Source of the DNA: Acidobacteriota bacterium
GTDB lineage: Bacteria > Acidobacteriota > Terriglobia > UBA7540
Direction: 5' to 3'
Assembly (NCBI GenBank): GCA_021828245.1
Contig: JAKASC010000012.1
Span: 1 to 11,324, forward strand
DNA length: 11,324 nucleotides
Positions 1-6,741 of this stretch are shown here, in pieces. A model generated the notes under the pieces. The model was not told the DNA's origin. It did not search any database and worked only from the letters and a program-made list of their open reading frames with translations. The position numbers and the translations under genes were made by a program. Each line of letters starts with the position of its first letter. The stretch's first letter is position 1.

Positions 1-399
1 CTGCTCTTGGCCGTGCTGCGCGCATTGAAATCTTCGGGCGAGGTCACCCGGCCGTTGCTCTATTTCAATTACTGGATGCTCCGCTTGGGTGGCTTTCTCC
101 CCGACCTCAACCAGTGCGGAAGCTGTGGCACGTCGTTCGGCGAATCCGGCGCTTTTTACGGTAAGGGGTCGGATGGTTTGTATTGCGCGGAGTGTCGTCG
201 GCCGGGAACGCCGGTTGAAGTCTCCTGCGAGGCTCGAGCCATCGGAGAAACGCTCCGTGGATCCCGATTGGAGGACTGGCTGCGCCGGCAAGAAGCTCCG
301 GCCGGAGCAAAACAACTTCGGCTGTTTCTTGAGGAAGTGATTCAAACCCACCTGGAGAGAAAGTTAGTGACCCGCGCGCTGTTGGCGGAGGAAATCTGA
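1..399 (+). CDS. recO: DNA repair protein RecO, C-terminal part (5'-truncated by window edge)
   Basis: RecO is a cytoplasmic recombination mediator that, with RecR, helps load RecA onto SSB-coated single-stranded DNA in the RecFOR pathway. The reading frame is open from base 1 to a TGA at 397-399, giving 132 visible residues, roughly the C-terminal half of a family of about 240-250 residues; the N-terminal OB fold lies outside the window. The visible part has the RecO helical-domain signature YFNYWMLRLGGFLPDL followed by a four-cysteine zinc-finger arrangement, Cys39/Cys42 and Cys62/Cys65 of the visible fragment (C-x2-C, 19 residues, C-x2-C). Zinc-binding RecO proteins are known in many bacteria, while the E. 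coli protein lacks the cysteines. The stop lies 12 bases before glyQ, so the two are probably cotranscribed. Identification rests on the sequence pattern and the finger; I am confident. Confidence 0.9.
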   Translation: MLLAVLRALKSSGEVTRPLLYFNYWMLRLGGFLPDLNQCGSCGTSFGESGAFYGKGSDGLYCAECRRPGTPVEVSCEARAIGETLRGSRLEDWLRRQEAPAGAKQLRLFLEEVIQTHLERKLVTRALLAEEI

Positions 400-411
400 A
401 GCTCATCCACT

Positions 412-1413
412 ATGGCTCGACCTCATCTTAACCAAACCGACCAAGCTCCGCTAACGTTCCAGGACGCCATTCAGGCGCTGAGCGATTTTTGGGCCGCGAA
501 AGGCGCCGTGCTGGCGCTCCCTTATGATCTTGAGGTCGGCGCCGGGACCATGTGCCCGGAAACCTTTTTTCGTGTCCTGGGTCCCCAGCCCTGGAAGGTA
601 GCCTACGTTCAGCCTTCGCGCCGACCGGCGGACGGCCGCTACGGCGAAAACCCAAACCGTCTCCTCAAGCACACGCAATTTCAAGTAATACTTAAACCTC
701 CGCCCAAGGATATCCAAGAGGTTTATCTCAAGAGCCTGGAGTCGCTGGGCATCGCTCTAGGCGAGCACGATATCCGCTTCGAAGAGGACAACTGGGAATC
801 ACCAACCCTCGGCGCTTGGGGCATTGGATGGCAAGTGATGCTGGATGGTCTTGAGATTACCCAGTTCACCTACTTTCAGCAGTGCGGCGGGCTCGACCTT
901 GAACCGATCTCTGTGGAGCTCACCTACGGCATGGAGCGCATCGCTGCATTTTTGCAAAATGTTGATAATGTGTTTGAGGTTCGGTGGGATAAGTCGCTGA
1001 AATATGAGACGCTACGCCGCGAAGAGGAATTTGAACTTTCAGTTTATGATTTTGAGCAGGCTGATCCGGCAACCTGCCGGGAGCTGTTTGGAGCCTACGA
1101 GCGCGAGGCGCTTCGGCTGCTCGACTCCTACAAAGCGGCGAAGGGTGGGAGCGTGGAGGAAAGAGGGAAGGAACCTTCGCCGCTCGCCTCGTCGCCGAGC
1201 CTAAGCGCGCAAAGCCCTCGGCGTTTTCCCCTCCGCAAGGTTTACGAGCTCGGCCTCAAGTGCTCGCACCTGTTCAATATCCTCGATGCCCGCGGCGCCA
1301 TCAGCGTGACCGAGCGTGTGGCGCTGATTGCCCGCATCCGTAAAATCGCCTGTGATGCGGCCCGGATTTACGTCGAGCGGCTGGCGCCCCAACCGGAGGT
1401 TCAGCCCGCGTGA
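412..1413 (+). CDS. glyQ: Glycyl-tRNA synthetase alpha subunit
   Basis: Catalytic subunit of the bacterial alpha2-beta2 glycyl-tRNA synthetase, which activates glycine with ATP and charges tRNA-Gly in the cytoplasm. The 333-residue product shows the near-invariant GlyQ core: residues 44-54 (AGTMCPETFFR), 67-82 (VQPSRRPADGRYGENP), 88-93 (HTQFQV), 134-162 (GAWGIGWQVMLDG... CGGLD) and the class II motif 3 segment GMERIAAF at 173-180, with Arg176 the expected ATP-contacting residue. The family is usually about 290-305 residues. The excess here is a hydrophilic Ser/Pro/Arg/Glu-rich insert at about residues 243-271, just before the conserved SHLFNILDARGAISVTER segment (285-302). The ATG at 412 has no strong close ribosome binding site (the nearest GGAGG-like run, 385-392, is about 20 bases away), so translation may be coupled to recO. 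It overlaps glyS by four bases. Confidence 0.97.
   Translation: MARPHLNQTDQAPLTFQDAIQALSDFWAAKGAVLALPYDLEVGAGTMCPETFFRVLGPQPWKVAYVQPSRRPADGRYGENPNRLLKHTQFQVILKPPPKDIQEVYLKSLESLGIALGEHDIRFEEDNWESPTLGAWGIGWQVMLDGLEITQFTYFQQCGGLDLEPISVELTYGMERIAAFLQNVDNVFEVRWDKSLKYETLRREEEFELSVYDFEQADPATCRELFGAYEREALRLLDSYKAAKGGSVEERGKEPSPLASSPSLSAQSPRRFPLRKVYELGLKCSHLFNILDARGAISVTERVALIARIRKIACDAARIYVERLAPQPEVQPA
1395..1400 (+). promoter_or_regulatory. Ribosome binding site for glyS
   Basis: GGAGGT lies nine bases before the GTG at 1410, inside the 3' end of glyQ. It supports the GTG start and the GTGA start/stop overlap, an arrangement typical of translational coupling between the two synthetase subunits. Confidence 0.75.
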
Positions 1414-3737
1414 GCTCGCAGCCTCCAAGCCAAAAACCGGTGCGCTCCAGCCGGAAAACGAGCGCTTCGGCCCCACCCACCTTGCCGCTGCTCTTCGAAA
1501 TTGGCTGTGAGGAAATTCCGGCGCGATTTCTTGCCGACGCGCAGAACCAGCTTGGAAAGCTGTTTGGCGACCTCCTTGTGAAACACCGATTAGTGGAGGA
1601 GGCGAAGCATTCCGTCCAAACCTACTCCACGCCACGCCGGCTTGTGGCCCACGTCCCGCAAGTTTTTGCTCGGCAGCCGGACACGGTGGAGCTTGTCACG
1701 GGCCCTCCGGTGAAATCGGCCCTGGACGAGAACGGCAATTACACCCGAGCCGCCGAGGCCTTTGCCGCCAAGCAGGGCGCGGAAGTTTCCACGCTCAAGC
1801 GCATCACCACCCCAAAGGGGGAATACGTCGCGCTTGAGAAAAGCGAGCCGGGCAGGCCCGCTGTGGAAGTGCTTGGCAAAATTTTGGATGCTCTCCTCAG
1901 GAATCTCTCTTTTCCAAAATCCATGTACTGGTCGCCGATCGAAGCCGCTGCCCACGTGCCGGTGCAGAACAAGTTCACCTTCGTTCGCCCGATCCGCTGG
2001 GTCTTGGCCTTGCTGGGGGAAGGGAAGAACGCCAAGGTCATCCCCTTCGAGGTGGCGGGTGTGCGTTCCGCCGATAAGACCTACGGACATCGTTTGAGCG
2101 GAAGCAGGCCGATTCAAGTGAAAGGGTTCCGCAGCTATCTGGACGGGTTGCGCAAACACATGGTAGAGCCGGACCCGGCGAAGAGACGCGAACGGGTTCA
2201 GCAGGGACTTCAAGAATCACTTGAAGGCTCCGGACTGCGGGCCGTTGCCGATGCGTGGCTGGAAGATTGGGTGGTAAATTCGACCGAGTGGCCGCGCGGA
2301 ATCGTCGGGGAATTCGACCCGAGATTCCTCGAGCTGCCGCGCGAAATCCTCATCACCGTGATGCGTGACCATCAGAAATATTTTGCCGTGGAGGATTCGA
2401 GCGGCCAGCTCCAGCCGCGCTTTGTGGCTTTTCTTAACCGCGAAGACGATCCCAAGGGGCTGATTCGGCGCGGTCATGAGCGAGTCTTGCGGGCCCGCTT
2501 TACGGACGCACAGTTTTTCTGGGATGCCGACCAGAAAATCCCCCTCCGCGACCGCCTGCCGCTGCTTGAAAAAGTCACCTACCACGAAAAGCTCGGCTCC
2601 TATGCCGATAAGGTTCGGCGTGTGAGGCGTATCGCCGGCATGGTCTGCGAAGAGCTCCGCCAACAGGGCAAAATGACCGACGCCGACAGCGAGCACGCGC
2701 TTCGCGCCGTCGAGCTCTCAAAGTGCGATTTGACCACGCACATGGTGCAGGAGTTTACGGAACTTCAAGGCATCGTGGGCGGGCTTTACGCCCGCGTCCA
2801 GGGCGAGCCGGAACAGGTCGCACAAGCCATCTACGAGCATTACTTGCCGCAAAGCTTGGACGATCCCTGCCCGCGAACCGTCGTCGGCGCCGTCGTTTCG
2901 CTCGCTGACAAGCTGGATAGTGTGGTCTCGGGCTTTGGCGCGGGCCTTGAACCATCGGGTTCGAGCGACCCCTTCGCTCTTCGTCGCGCCGGCAACGGAA
3001 TTATCAGGTTAAGTGTCGAAGCGCTGCCGGGCCTCGACGTGCTCAATCTCGTCAAAGCCGTTACCTCCACTGAGGCCTTCGCACAAGGGGACCCTCTTGG
3101 CAACGTGGCGCGTTTCCTCCGTGAGCGGACTGAGCAATACTTCGAAGCGCGTCAGGGGTTGCGTTATGACACCGTGCGCGCTGTTGTCCACTCATTCGAG
3201 GCTTGGTCGCCGCCCGCCCGGGCGCTTGAGCGGGCGAGGGCACTCGAGCCGTTCACGCGAACGGAAGAATTTCAGGCGCTTGCGGCCGCCGCCAAGCGGA
3301 CACGGAATCTTCTGAAGAAGAGCGCCACTTCAGAAGACTTTGGCACCCAGATGACGGTCAATGAATCCATGCTATCCCCGGGACCTGAGCAGGAACTCTT
3401 CCGAGCCTATCGGGCCACGAAGGACACCATCCAGCAAATGGGAATAGAAGGGCGCTACGAAGATGCCTTTAGGGCGCTGGCCAAAATGCGGCCCTATGTT
3501 GACTGCTTTTTCGACAAGGTGCTGGTGATGGACAATGATTTGGCGCTCCGCGCCAACCGACTGTGCCTTTTAGGCGAGTTGAACGTCTGGGTCTTCTCGC
3601 GCTTTGCCGACCTCTCGCAAATTGAAAGTACTGCTTCAACTTCTGTCGGCGCGCCGACAGTCGAGAATAACCGGCAGCCGATAAACGAGCGAGAAGCCGC
3701 CCTTCATGACCAGAAGGGCTTGGAGCAAAAGACCTAA
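1410..3737 (+). CDS. glyS: Glycyl-tRNA synthetase beta subunit
   Basis: Beta subunit of the tetrameric glycyl-tRNA synthetase; it binds tRNA-Gly, while GlyQ supplies the aminoacylation site. The 775-residue product begins with a basic Ser/Pro-rich leader (1-24), then the family start LLFEIGCEEIPARFL (27-41) and QTYSTPRRLVAHV. The central part has LPREILITVMRDHQKYF ending at 325 and YHEKLGSYADKVRR from 391 (HD-like region), then GSSDPFALRRAGNGIIRL. The C-terminal DALR-type anticodon-binding domain has KRTRNLLKKS, FFDKVLVMDNDLALRANRL and FSRFADLSQIE, ending near residue 739. Family members are usually about 690 residues. The excess is the leader plus a 36-residue polar tail (740-775) that is not part of the normal fold and contains a palindrome (3643-3660). 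Start: GTG at 1410 with a good ribosome binding site, overlapping the glyQ stop. Function is secure; whether the tail is functional is unknown. Confidence 0.97.
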   Translation: MSSQPPSQKPVRSSRKTSASAPPTLPLLFEIGCEEIPARFLADAQNQLGKLFGDLLVKHRLVEEAKHSVQTYSTPRRLVAHVPQVFARQPDTVELVTGPPVKSALDENGNYTRAAEAFAAKQGAEVSTLKRITTPKGEYVALEKSEPGRPAVEVLGKILDALLRNLSFPKSMYWSPIEAAAHVPVQNKFTFVRPIRWVLALLGEGKNAKVIPFEVAGVRSADKTYGHRLSGSRPIQVKGFRSYLDGLRKHMVEPDPAKRRERVQQGLQESLEGSGLRAVADAWLEDWVVNSTEWPRGIVGEFDPRFLELPREILITVMRDHQKYFAVEDSSGQLQPRFVAFLNREDDPKGLIRRGHERVLRARFTDAQFFWDADQKIPLRDRLPLLEKVTYHEKLGSYADKVRRVRRIAGMVCEELRQQGKMTDADSEHALRAVELSKCDLTTHMVQEFTELQGIVGGLYARVQGEPEQVAQAIYEHYLPQSLDDPCPRTVVGAVVSLADKLDSVVSGFGAGLEPSGSSDPFALRRAGNGIIRLSVEALPGLDVLNLVKAVTSTEAFAQGDPLGNVARFLRERTEQYFEARQGLRYDTVRAVVHSFEAWSPPARALERARALEPFTRTEEFQALAAAAKRTRNLLKKSATSEDFGTQMTVNESMLSPGPEQELFRAYRATKDTIQQMGIEGRYEDAFRALAKMRPYVDCFFDKVLVMDNDLALRANRLCLLGELNVWVFSRFADLSQIESTASTSVGAPTVENNRQPINEREAALHDQKGLEQKT
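3308..3337. repeat. 10-bp inverted repeat inside glyS
   Basis: TCTTCTGAAG (3308-3317) and CTTCAGAAGA (3328-3337) are exact reverse complements separated by ten bases, so the mRNA could form a 10-bp stem. It lies in codons for the conserved RNLLKKSATSEDF segment, so it may be coincidental codon choice (AAG/GAA/TCT rich) and not a selected structure. Confidence 0.4.
3643..3660. repeat. Perfect 18-bp palindrome, copy 1, in the glyS tail
   Basis: CTGTCGGCGCGCCGACAG is a perfect palindrome. Its 14-bp core GTCGGCGCGCCGAC occurs again at 6694-6707, on the other side of ppdK. Here it is translated as SVGAPTV within the non-conserved C-terminal tail of GlyS. It is not followed by a T run, so it does not look like an intrinsic terminator. 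It may be a small dispersed REP-like palindrome or a protein-binding site; the sequence alone does not decide. Confidence 0.75.
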
Positions 3738-3805
3738 AAGTTTTCAGCCGCGGCTTAGGTATGGGCTTTGACCAGCCGACTGCGGAACAAAAAACATCTC
3801 AATTC

Positions 3806-3811
3806 GAGGAG
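3806..3811 (+). promoter_or_regulatory. Ribosome binding site fixing the ppdK start
   Basis: GAGGAG lies nine bases before the ATG at 3821. The alternative in-frame ATG at 3761 would add 20 residues with no family resemblance and has no comparable site upstream, so 3821 is preferred. Confidence 0.75.
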
Positions 3812-3820
3812 CCAACTATT

Positions 3821-6595
3821 ATGGAAAAGTACGTTTACTCGTTTGGCGAGGGTAAGGCGGATGGAAACGGGGAAATGAAGGACGTTTTGGGCGGCAAAGG
3901 AGCGGGCCTTGCCGAGATGACCAACGCCGGCCTCCCCGTGCCGCCCGGGTTTACCATTGCCACCTCCGCGTGTCGCATCTATTTTCAAAACGGAAACAAA
4001 CTGCCCGACTCCATTCAGCAGGAGATCAACCAAGCCCTGGAGCAGCTCGAAGCTCGGCTTGGCCAAAAACTGGGCGACGCAGAAAACCCGCTGCTCGTTT
4101 CCGTCCGCTCCGGCGCCAAGTTTTCCATGCCCGGCATGATGGATACCATCCTCAACCTGGGGATGAATGACAAGGTCGTGGAAGTCATTGCCCGCAAAAC
4201 CCATAATCCGCGCTTCGCCTATGACAGCTATCGCCGCTTCATCCAGATGTTTGGCAACGTCGTCCAGGATATCCCCAAATCAAAATTTGAGGAGGTCTTC
4301 GACGGGCAAAAGAAAAAGCGTCGGGTCAAGCTGGACACGGAACTGACCCCCGAAGATTTGAAACAAGTCATCGTCGGCTACAAGAAAGTTGTCAAGCAAG
4401 CAGTCGGCAAGGACTTCCCGCAGGATCCTAAAGTACAACTTGAGATGGCCATCGCCGCTGTCTTCCGGTCATGGTACAACGACCGCGCCGTCACCTACCG
4501 GAGAATGAACAAAATTCCTGACGATCTTGGTACCGCCGTCAACGTGCAAGCCATGGTGTTTGGCAACATGGGGGAGACTTCCGGCACCGGGGTTGGCTTC
4601 ACGCGCAATCCGGCAACCGGGGAAAAGGAATTCTACGGCGAGTTTCTAATGAACGCCCAGGGAGAAGACGTAGTGGCTGGTGTCCGCACGCCCGTCCACA
4701 TTACTGAACTCGAGAAAATCAACCCCGAGGCCTACAACCAGCTCCGGGAAATCACCACTCGCCTCGAGCAGCATTACCGGGACGTTCAGGATTTTGAGTT
4801 CACCATCCAGGAAGGCAAGCTCTACATGCTGCAAACCCGCAACGGCAAGAGGACTGGGCCGGCAGCCGTCAGAATTGCGGTGGACTTGGCCAACGAGGGC
4901 CTAATTACGCCCAAAGAAGCGCTCATGCGGGTCGAGCCCGAGCAGCTCAATCAATTACTTCATCCTGTACTTGATGAATCATCACCTTTGACAGTGATTG
5001 CGCGAGGCTTACCGGCGTCGCCGGGAGCGGCTGTGGGCAGGATTGTTTTCACGGCCGATGAGGCCGTCGAGCGTGGCAAGCACGAGCCGGTCGTTTTGGT
5101 GCGCGCCGAGACCGTGCCGGACGATATTCACGGCATGGAAGTGGCCGTCGGCATTCTCACCTCGCGCGGCGGGATGACGTCGCACGCGGCGGTGGTCACG
5201 CGCGGTATGGGCAAGTGCTGCGTGGCCGGGTGCGGGGAGGCGGAGGTGGATGAAGTCAAACGTCAGTTGCGCATTGGCGGTCGCGTGTTGAAGGCCGGAG
5301 ATTGGCTATCGCTTGACGGCACGACCGGGCGCGTGATTCTGGGCAAAGCCGCCACGCACGAACCCGACCCGTCAAGCGGCGTCTTCGCCACCTTCATGAA
5401 ATGGGCCGACGAGTTTCGGAAGCTCGGCGTGCGCGCCAACGCCGATATCCCCCGCGATGCGCTTGTGGCCAGGAAATTTGGCGCCGAGGGCATTGGCCTT
5501 TGCCGGACCGAGCACATGTTCTTTGCGCAAGACCGCCTGCCGCACATGCAGCGGATGATTATGGCCTGCAAGGATACTCCTCGTTCGGAGGAAATCAGGG
5601 AAGATATCGAGAAGGAAAAGGATCCCAAGAAGGTCGAAACTCTAAAGAAGCAGCTTAAAGAGGTTCTCGGGTATGAGAAGGAGCGCCGCGCCGCCTTGGC
5701 CAAGCTTTTGCCCATGCAGCGCAAAGACTTTTTCGGCCTTTTCAAAGCGATGGACGGCCTGCCGGTCACCATTCGGACGCTCGACCCGCCGCTTCATGAA
5801 TTTCTTCCTAAGCGCGAGGAATTGATGGTTGAAATTGCCACGCTCGAAGCCAAAAACCAGAAGGGGGCGAAGTTGAGCCGGCTCAGAAAACTTCTTGCCG
5901 TGGTCGAATCGCTGCACGAATTCAATCCCATGCTCGGCCTGCGTGGCTGCCGGCTGGGCATCCTGTATCCGGAAATTACGGAGATGCAGGCGCGGGCCAT
6001 CTTTGAGGCGGCAGTAGAGTGCAAGAAGAAGGGCATTGAGGCGAAGCCCGAAGTGATGATTCCTTTGGTCGGCGACGTGAACGAACTGGCCGCGCAAAAG
6101 GCGATTGTGCAGCGAGTGGCCGCGGAGGTCTTCAAGAAGAAGGGAATCAGCGTCGAATATCAAGTGGGAACCATGATTGAGCTTCCCGCGGCGGCGCTTT
6201 CAGCCGGGGAGATTGCCCGCGAGGCTGAATTTTTCAGCTTTGGAACCAACGATCTAACCCAGACTACCTTCGGGCTTTCGCGCGACGATTGCGGCAAGAT
6301 CATTAACGCTTACGTGAAGGCCAAAATTTGGCCGAACGATCCTTTCGCCGTGCTCGACCCGAAACGGGTGGGAAGGCTTCTGAAGATGGGAACCTCCGAA
6401 GGTCGAGCAAGCCGGCCAAATCTGAAAGTCGGGATTTGTGGCGAGCATGGTGGCGACCCGGCCTCGATCGAGGTGTGCGCCGACGCTGAGCTCAACTACG
6501 TCAGTTGTTCGCCGTACCGAGTGCCCATTGCCCGTCTGGCAGCAGCCCAGGCGGCCATTAAGCGGTCTGAGGCCAAGGCTTACTCAACGGCCTAA
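3821..6595 (+). CDS. ppdK: Pyruvate, phosphate dikinase
   Basis: Cytoplasmic enzyme interconverting pyruvate + ATP + phosphate and phosphoenolpyruvate + AMP + pyrophosphate, used either in gluconeogenesis or in PPi-linked glycolysis. From the ATG at 3821 the product is 924 residues. The ATP-grasp nucleotide-binding domain has GGKGAGL at 24-30 and VRSGAKFSMPGMMDTILNLG from 95. The swivelling phosphohistidine domain has GLPASPGAAVGRI and GGMTSHAAVVTRGMGK, with catalytic His455, the same number as in the Clostridium symbiosum enzyme. The C-terminal PEP/pyruvate barrel has DGLPVTIRTLDPPLHEFLP, LHEFNPMLGLRGCRLG, FGTNDLTQTTFG (807-818) and GICGEHGGDP with catalytic Cys873. Cys873 sits 42 positions later than Cys831 of C. 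symbiosum, because of a charged Lys/Glu-rich segment around 588-618 and a smaller difference near 670-690. The Thr/Ser next to His455 is the site that PPDK regulatory kinases modify in other organisms; no such regulator is visible here. It follows glyS by 83 bases on the same strand. Confidence 0.97.
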   Translation: MEKYVYSFGEGKADGNGEMKDVLGGKGAGLAEMTNAGLPVPPGFTIATSACRIYFQNGNKLPDSIQQEINQALEQLEARLGQKLGDAENPLLVSVRSGAKFSMPGMMDTILNLGMNDKVVEVIARKTHNPRFAYDSYRRFIQMFGNVVQDIPKSKFEEVFDGQKKKRRVKLDTELTPEDLKQVIVGYKKVVKQAVGKDFPQDPKVQLEMAIAAVFRSWYNDRAVTYRRMNKIPDDLGTAVNVQAMVFGNMGETSGTGVGFTRNPATGEKEFYGEFLMNAQGEDVVAGVRTPVHITELEKINPEAYNQLREITTRLEQHYRDVQDFEFTIQEGKLYMLQTRNGKRTGPAAVRIAVDLANEGLITPKEALMRVEPEQLNQLLHPVLDESSPLTVIARGLPASPGAAVGRIVFTADEAVERGKHEPVVLVRAETVPDDIHGMEVAVGILTSRGGMTSHAAVVTRGMGKCCVAGCGEAEVDEVKRQLRIGGRVLKAGDWLSLDGTTGRVILGKAATHEPDPSSGVFATFMKWADEFRKLGVRANADIPRDALVARKFGAEGIGLCRTEHMFFAQDRLPHMQRMIMACKDTPRSEEIREDIEKEKDPKKVETLKKQLKEVLGYEKERRAALAKLLPMQRKDFFGLFKAMDGLPVTIRTLDPPLHEFLPKREELMVEIATLEAKNQKGAKLSRLRKLLAVVESLHEFNPMLGLRGCRLGILYPEITEMQARAIFEAAVECKKKGIEAKPEVMIPLVGDVNELAAQKAIVQRVAAEVFKKKGISVEYQVGTMIELPAAALSAGEIAREAEFFSFGTNDLTQTTFGLSRDDCGKIINAYVKAKIWPNDPFAVLDPKRVGRLLKMGTSEGRASRPNLKVGICGEHGGDPASIEVCADAELNYVSCSPYRVPIARLAAAQAAIKRSEAKAYSTA

Positions 6596-6635
6596 GGCGA
6601 TGATTCGGGGGCGACGCCGGAATGCTCAAGTAAAG

Positions 6636-6728
6636 CTTGATGAATTAAGTGGCTGGCGAAGAGGCCGGTGGATGCGCCTTCGTGTCGCGGTCCGTCGGCG
6701 CGCCGACGTCTTCAAGTAATGCATCAAG
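6636..6728. repeat. 93-bp stretch bounded by imperfect 12-bp inverted arms in the convergent gap
   Basis: CTTGATGAATTA (6636-6647) and the reverse complement of 6717-6728, CTTGATGCATTA, match at 11 of 12 positions. They enclose the second copy of the GC-rich palindrome. The stretch sits between the ends of the convergent ppdK and lptFG genes. It could be a bidirectional transcript-end structure or the relic of a tiny mobile element; there is no T run to support an intrinsic terminator, no target-site duplication was found, and it encodes nothing. Confidence 0.4.
6693..6708. repeat. Perfect 16-bp palindrome, copy 2, downstream of ppdK
   Basis: CGTCGGCGCGCCGACG is a perfect palindrome sharing the 14-bp core GTCGGCGCGCCGAC with 3645-3658. 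It lies 98 bases beyond the ppdK stop and 34 bases beyond the lptFG stop on the opposite strand. As RNA it could fold to a 6-bp GC-rich stem with a CGCG loop from either strand, which might mark the ends of both transcripts. Without a following T run this is only a possibility. Confidence 0.7.
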
Positions 6729-6741
6729 ATGATGCCGCGCG

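Noticed and set aside
1590..2213. 207-codon open frame on the minus strand opposite glyS
   Set aside because: It is antisense to conserved GlyS coding sequence and its product has no domain-like pattern.
3746..3755. 10-bp palindrome AGCCGCGGCT between glyS and ppdK
   Set aside because: It is short and GC-rich, expected by chance in this composition, and is not followed by a T run.
3761..3820. Upstream in-frame ATG giving PPDK 20 more residues
   Set aside because: The extra residues do not resemble PPDK N-termini, and GAGGAG sits at good spacing before the ATG at 3821, which starts with the usual KYVYSFGEG sequence.
5263..6163. Two open frames (169 and 173 codons) on the minus strand opposite ppdK
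   Set aside because: Both are antisense to catalytic regions of PPDK and have compositions expected of shadow frames.
6693..6708. Palindrome as a classical intrinsic terminator
   Set aside because: Neither strand has a T run after it, so it is reported as a palindromic repeat and not as a terminator.
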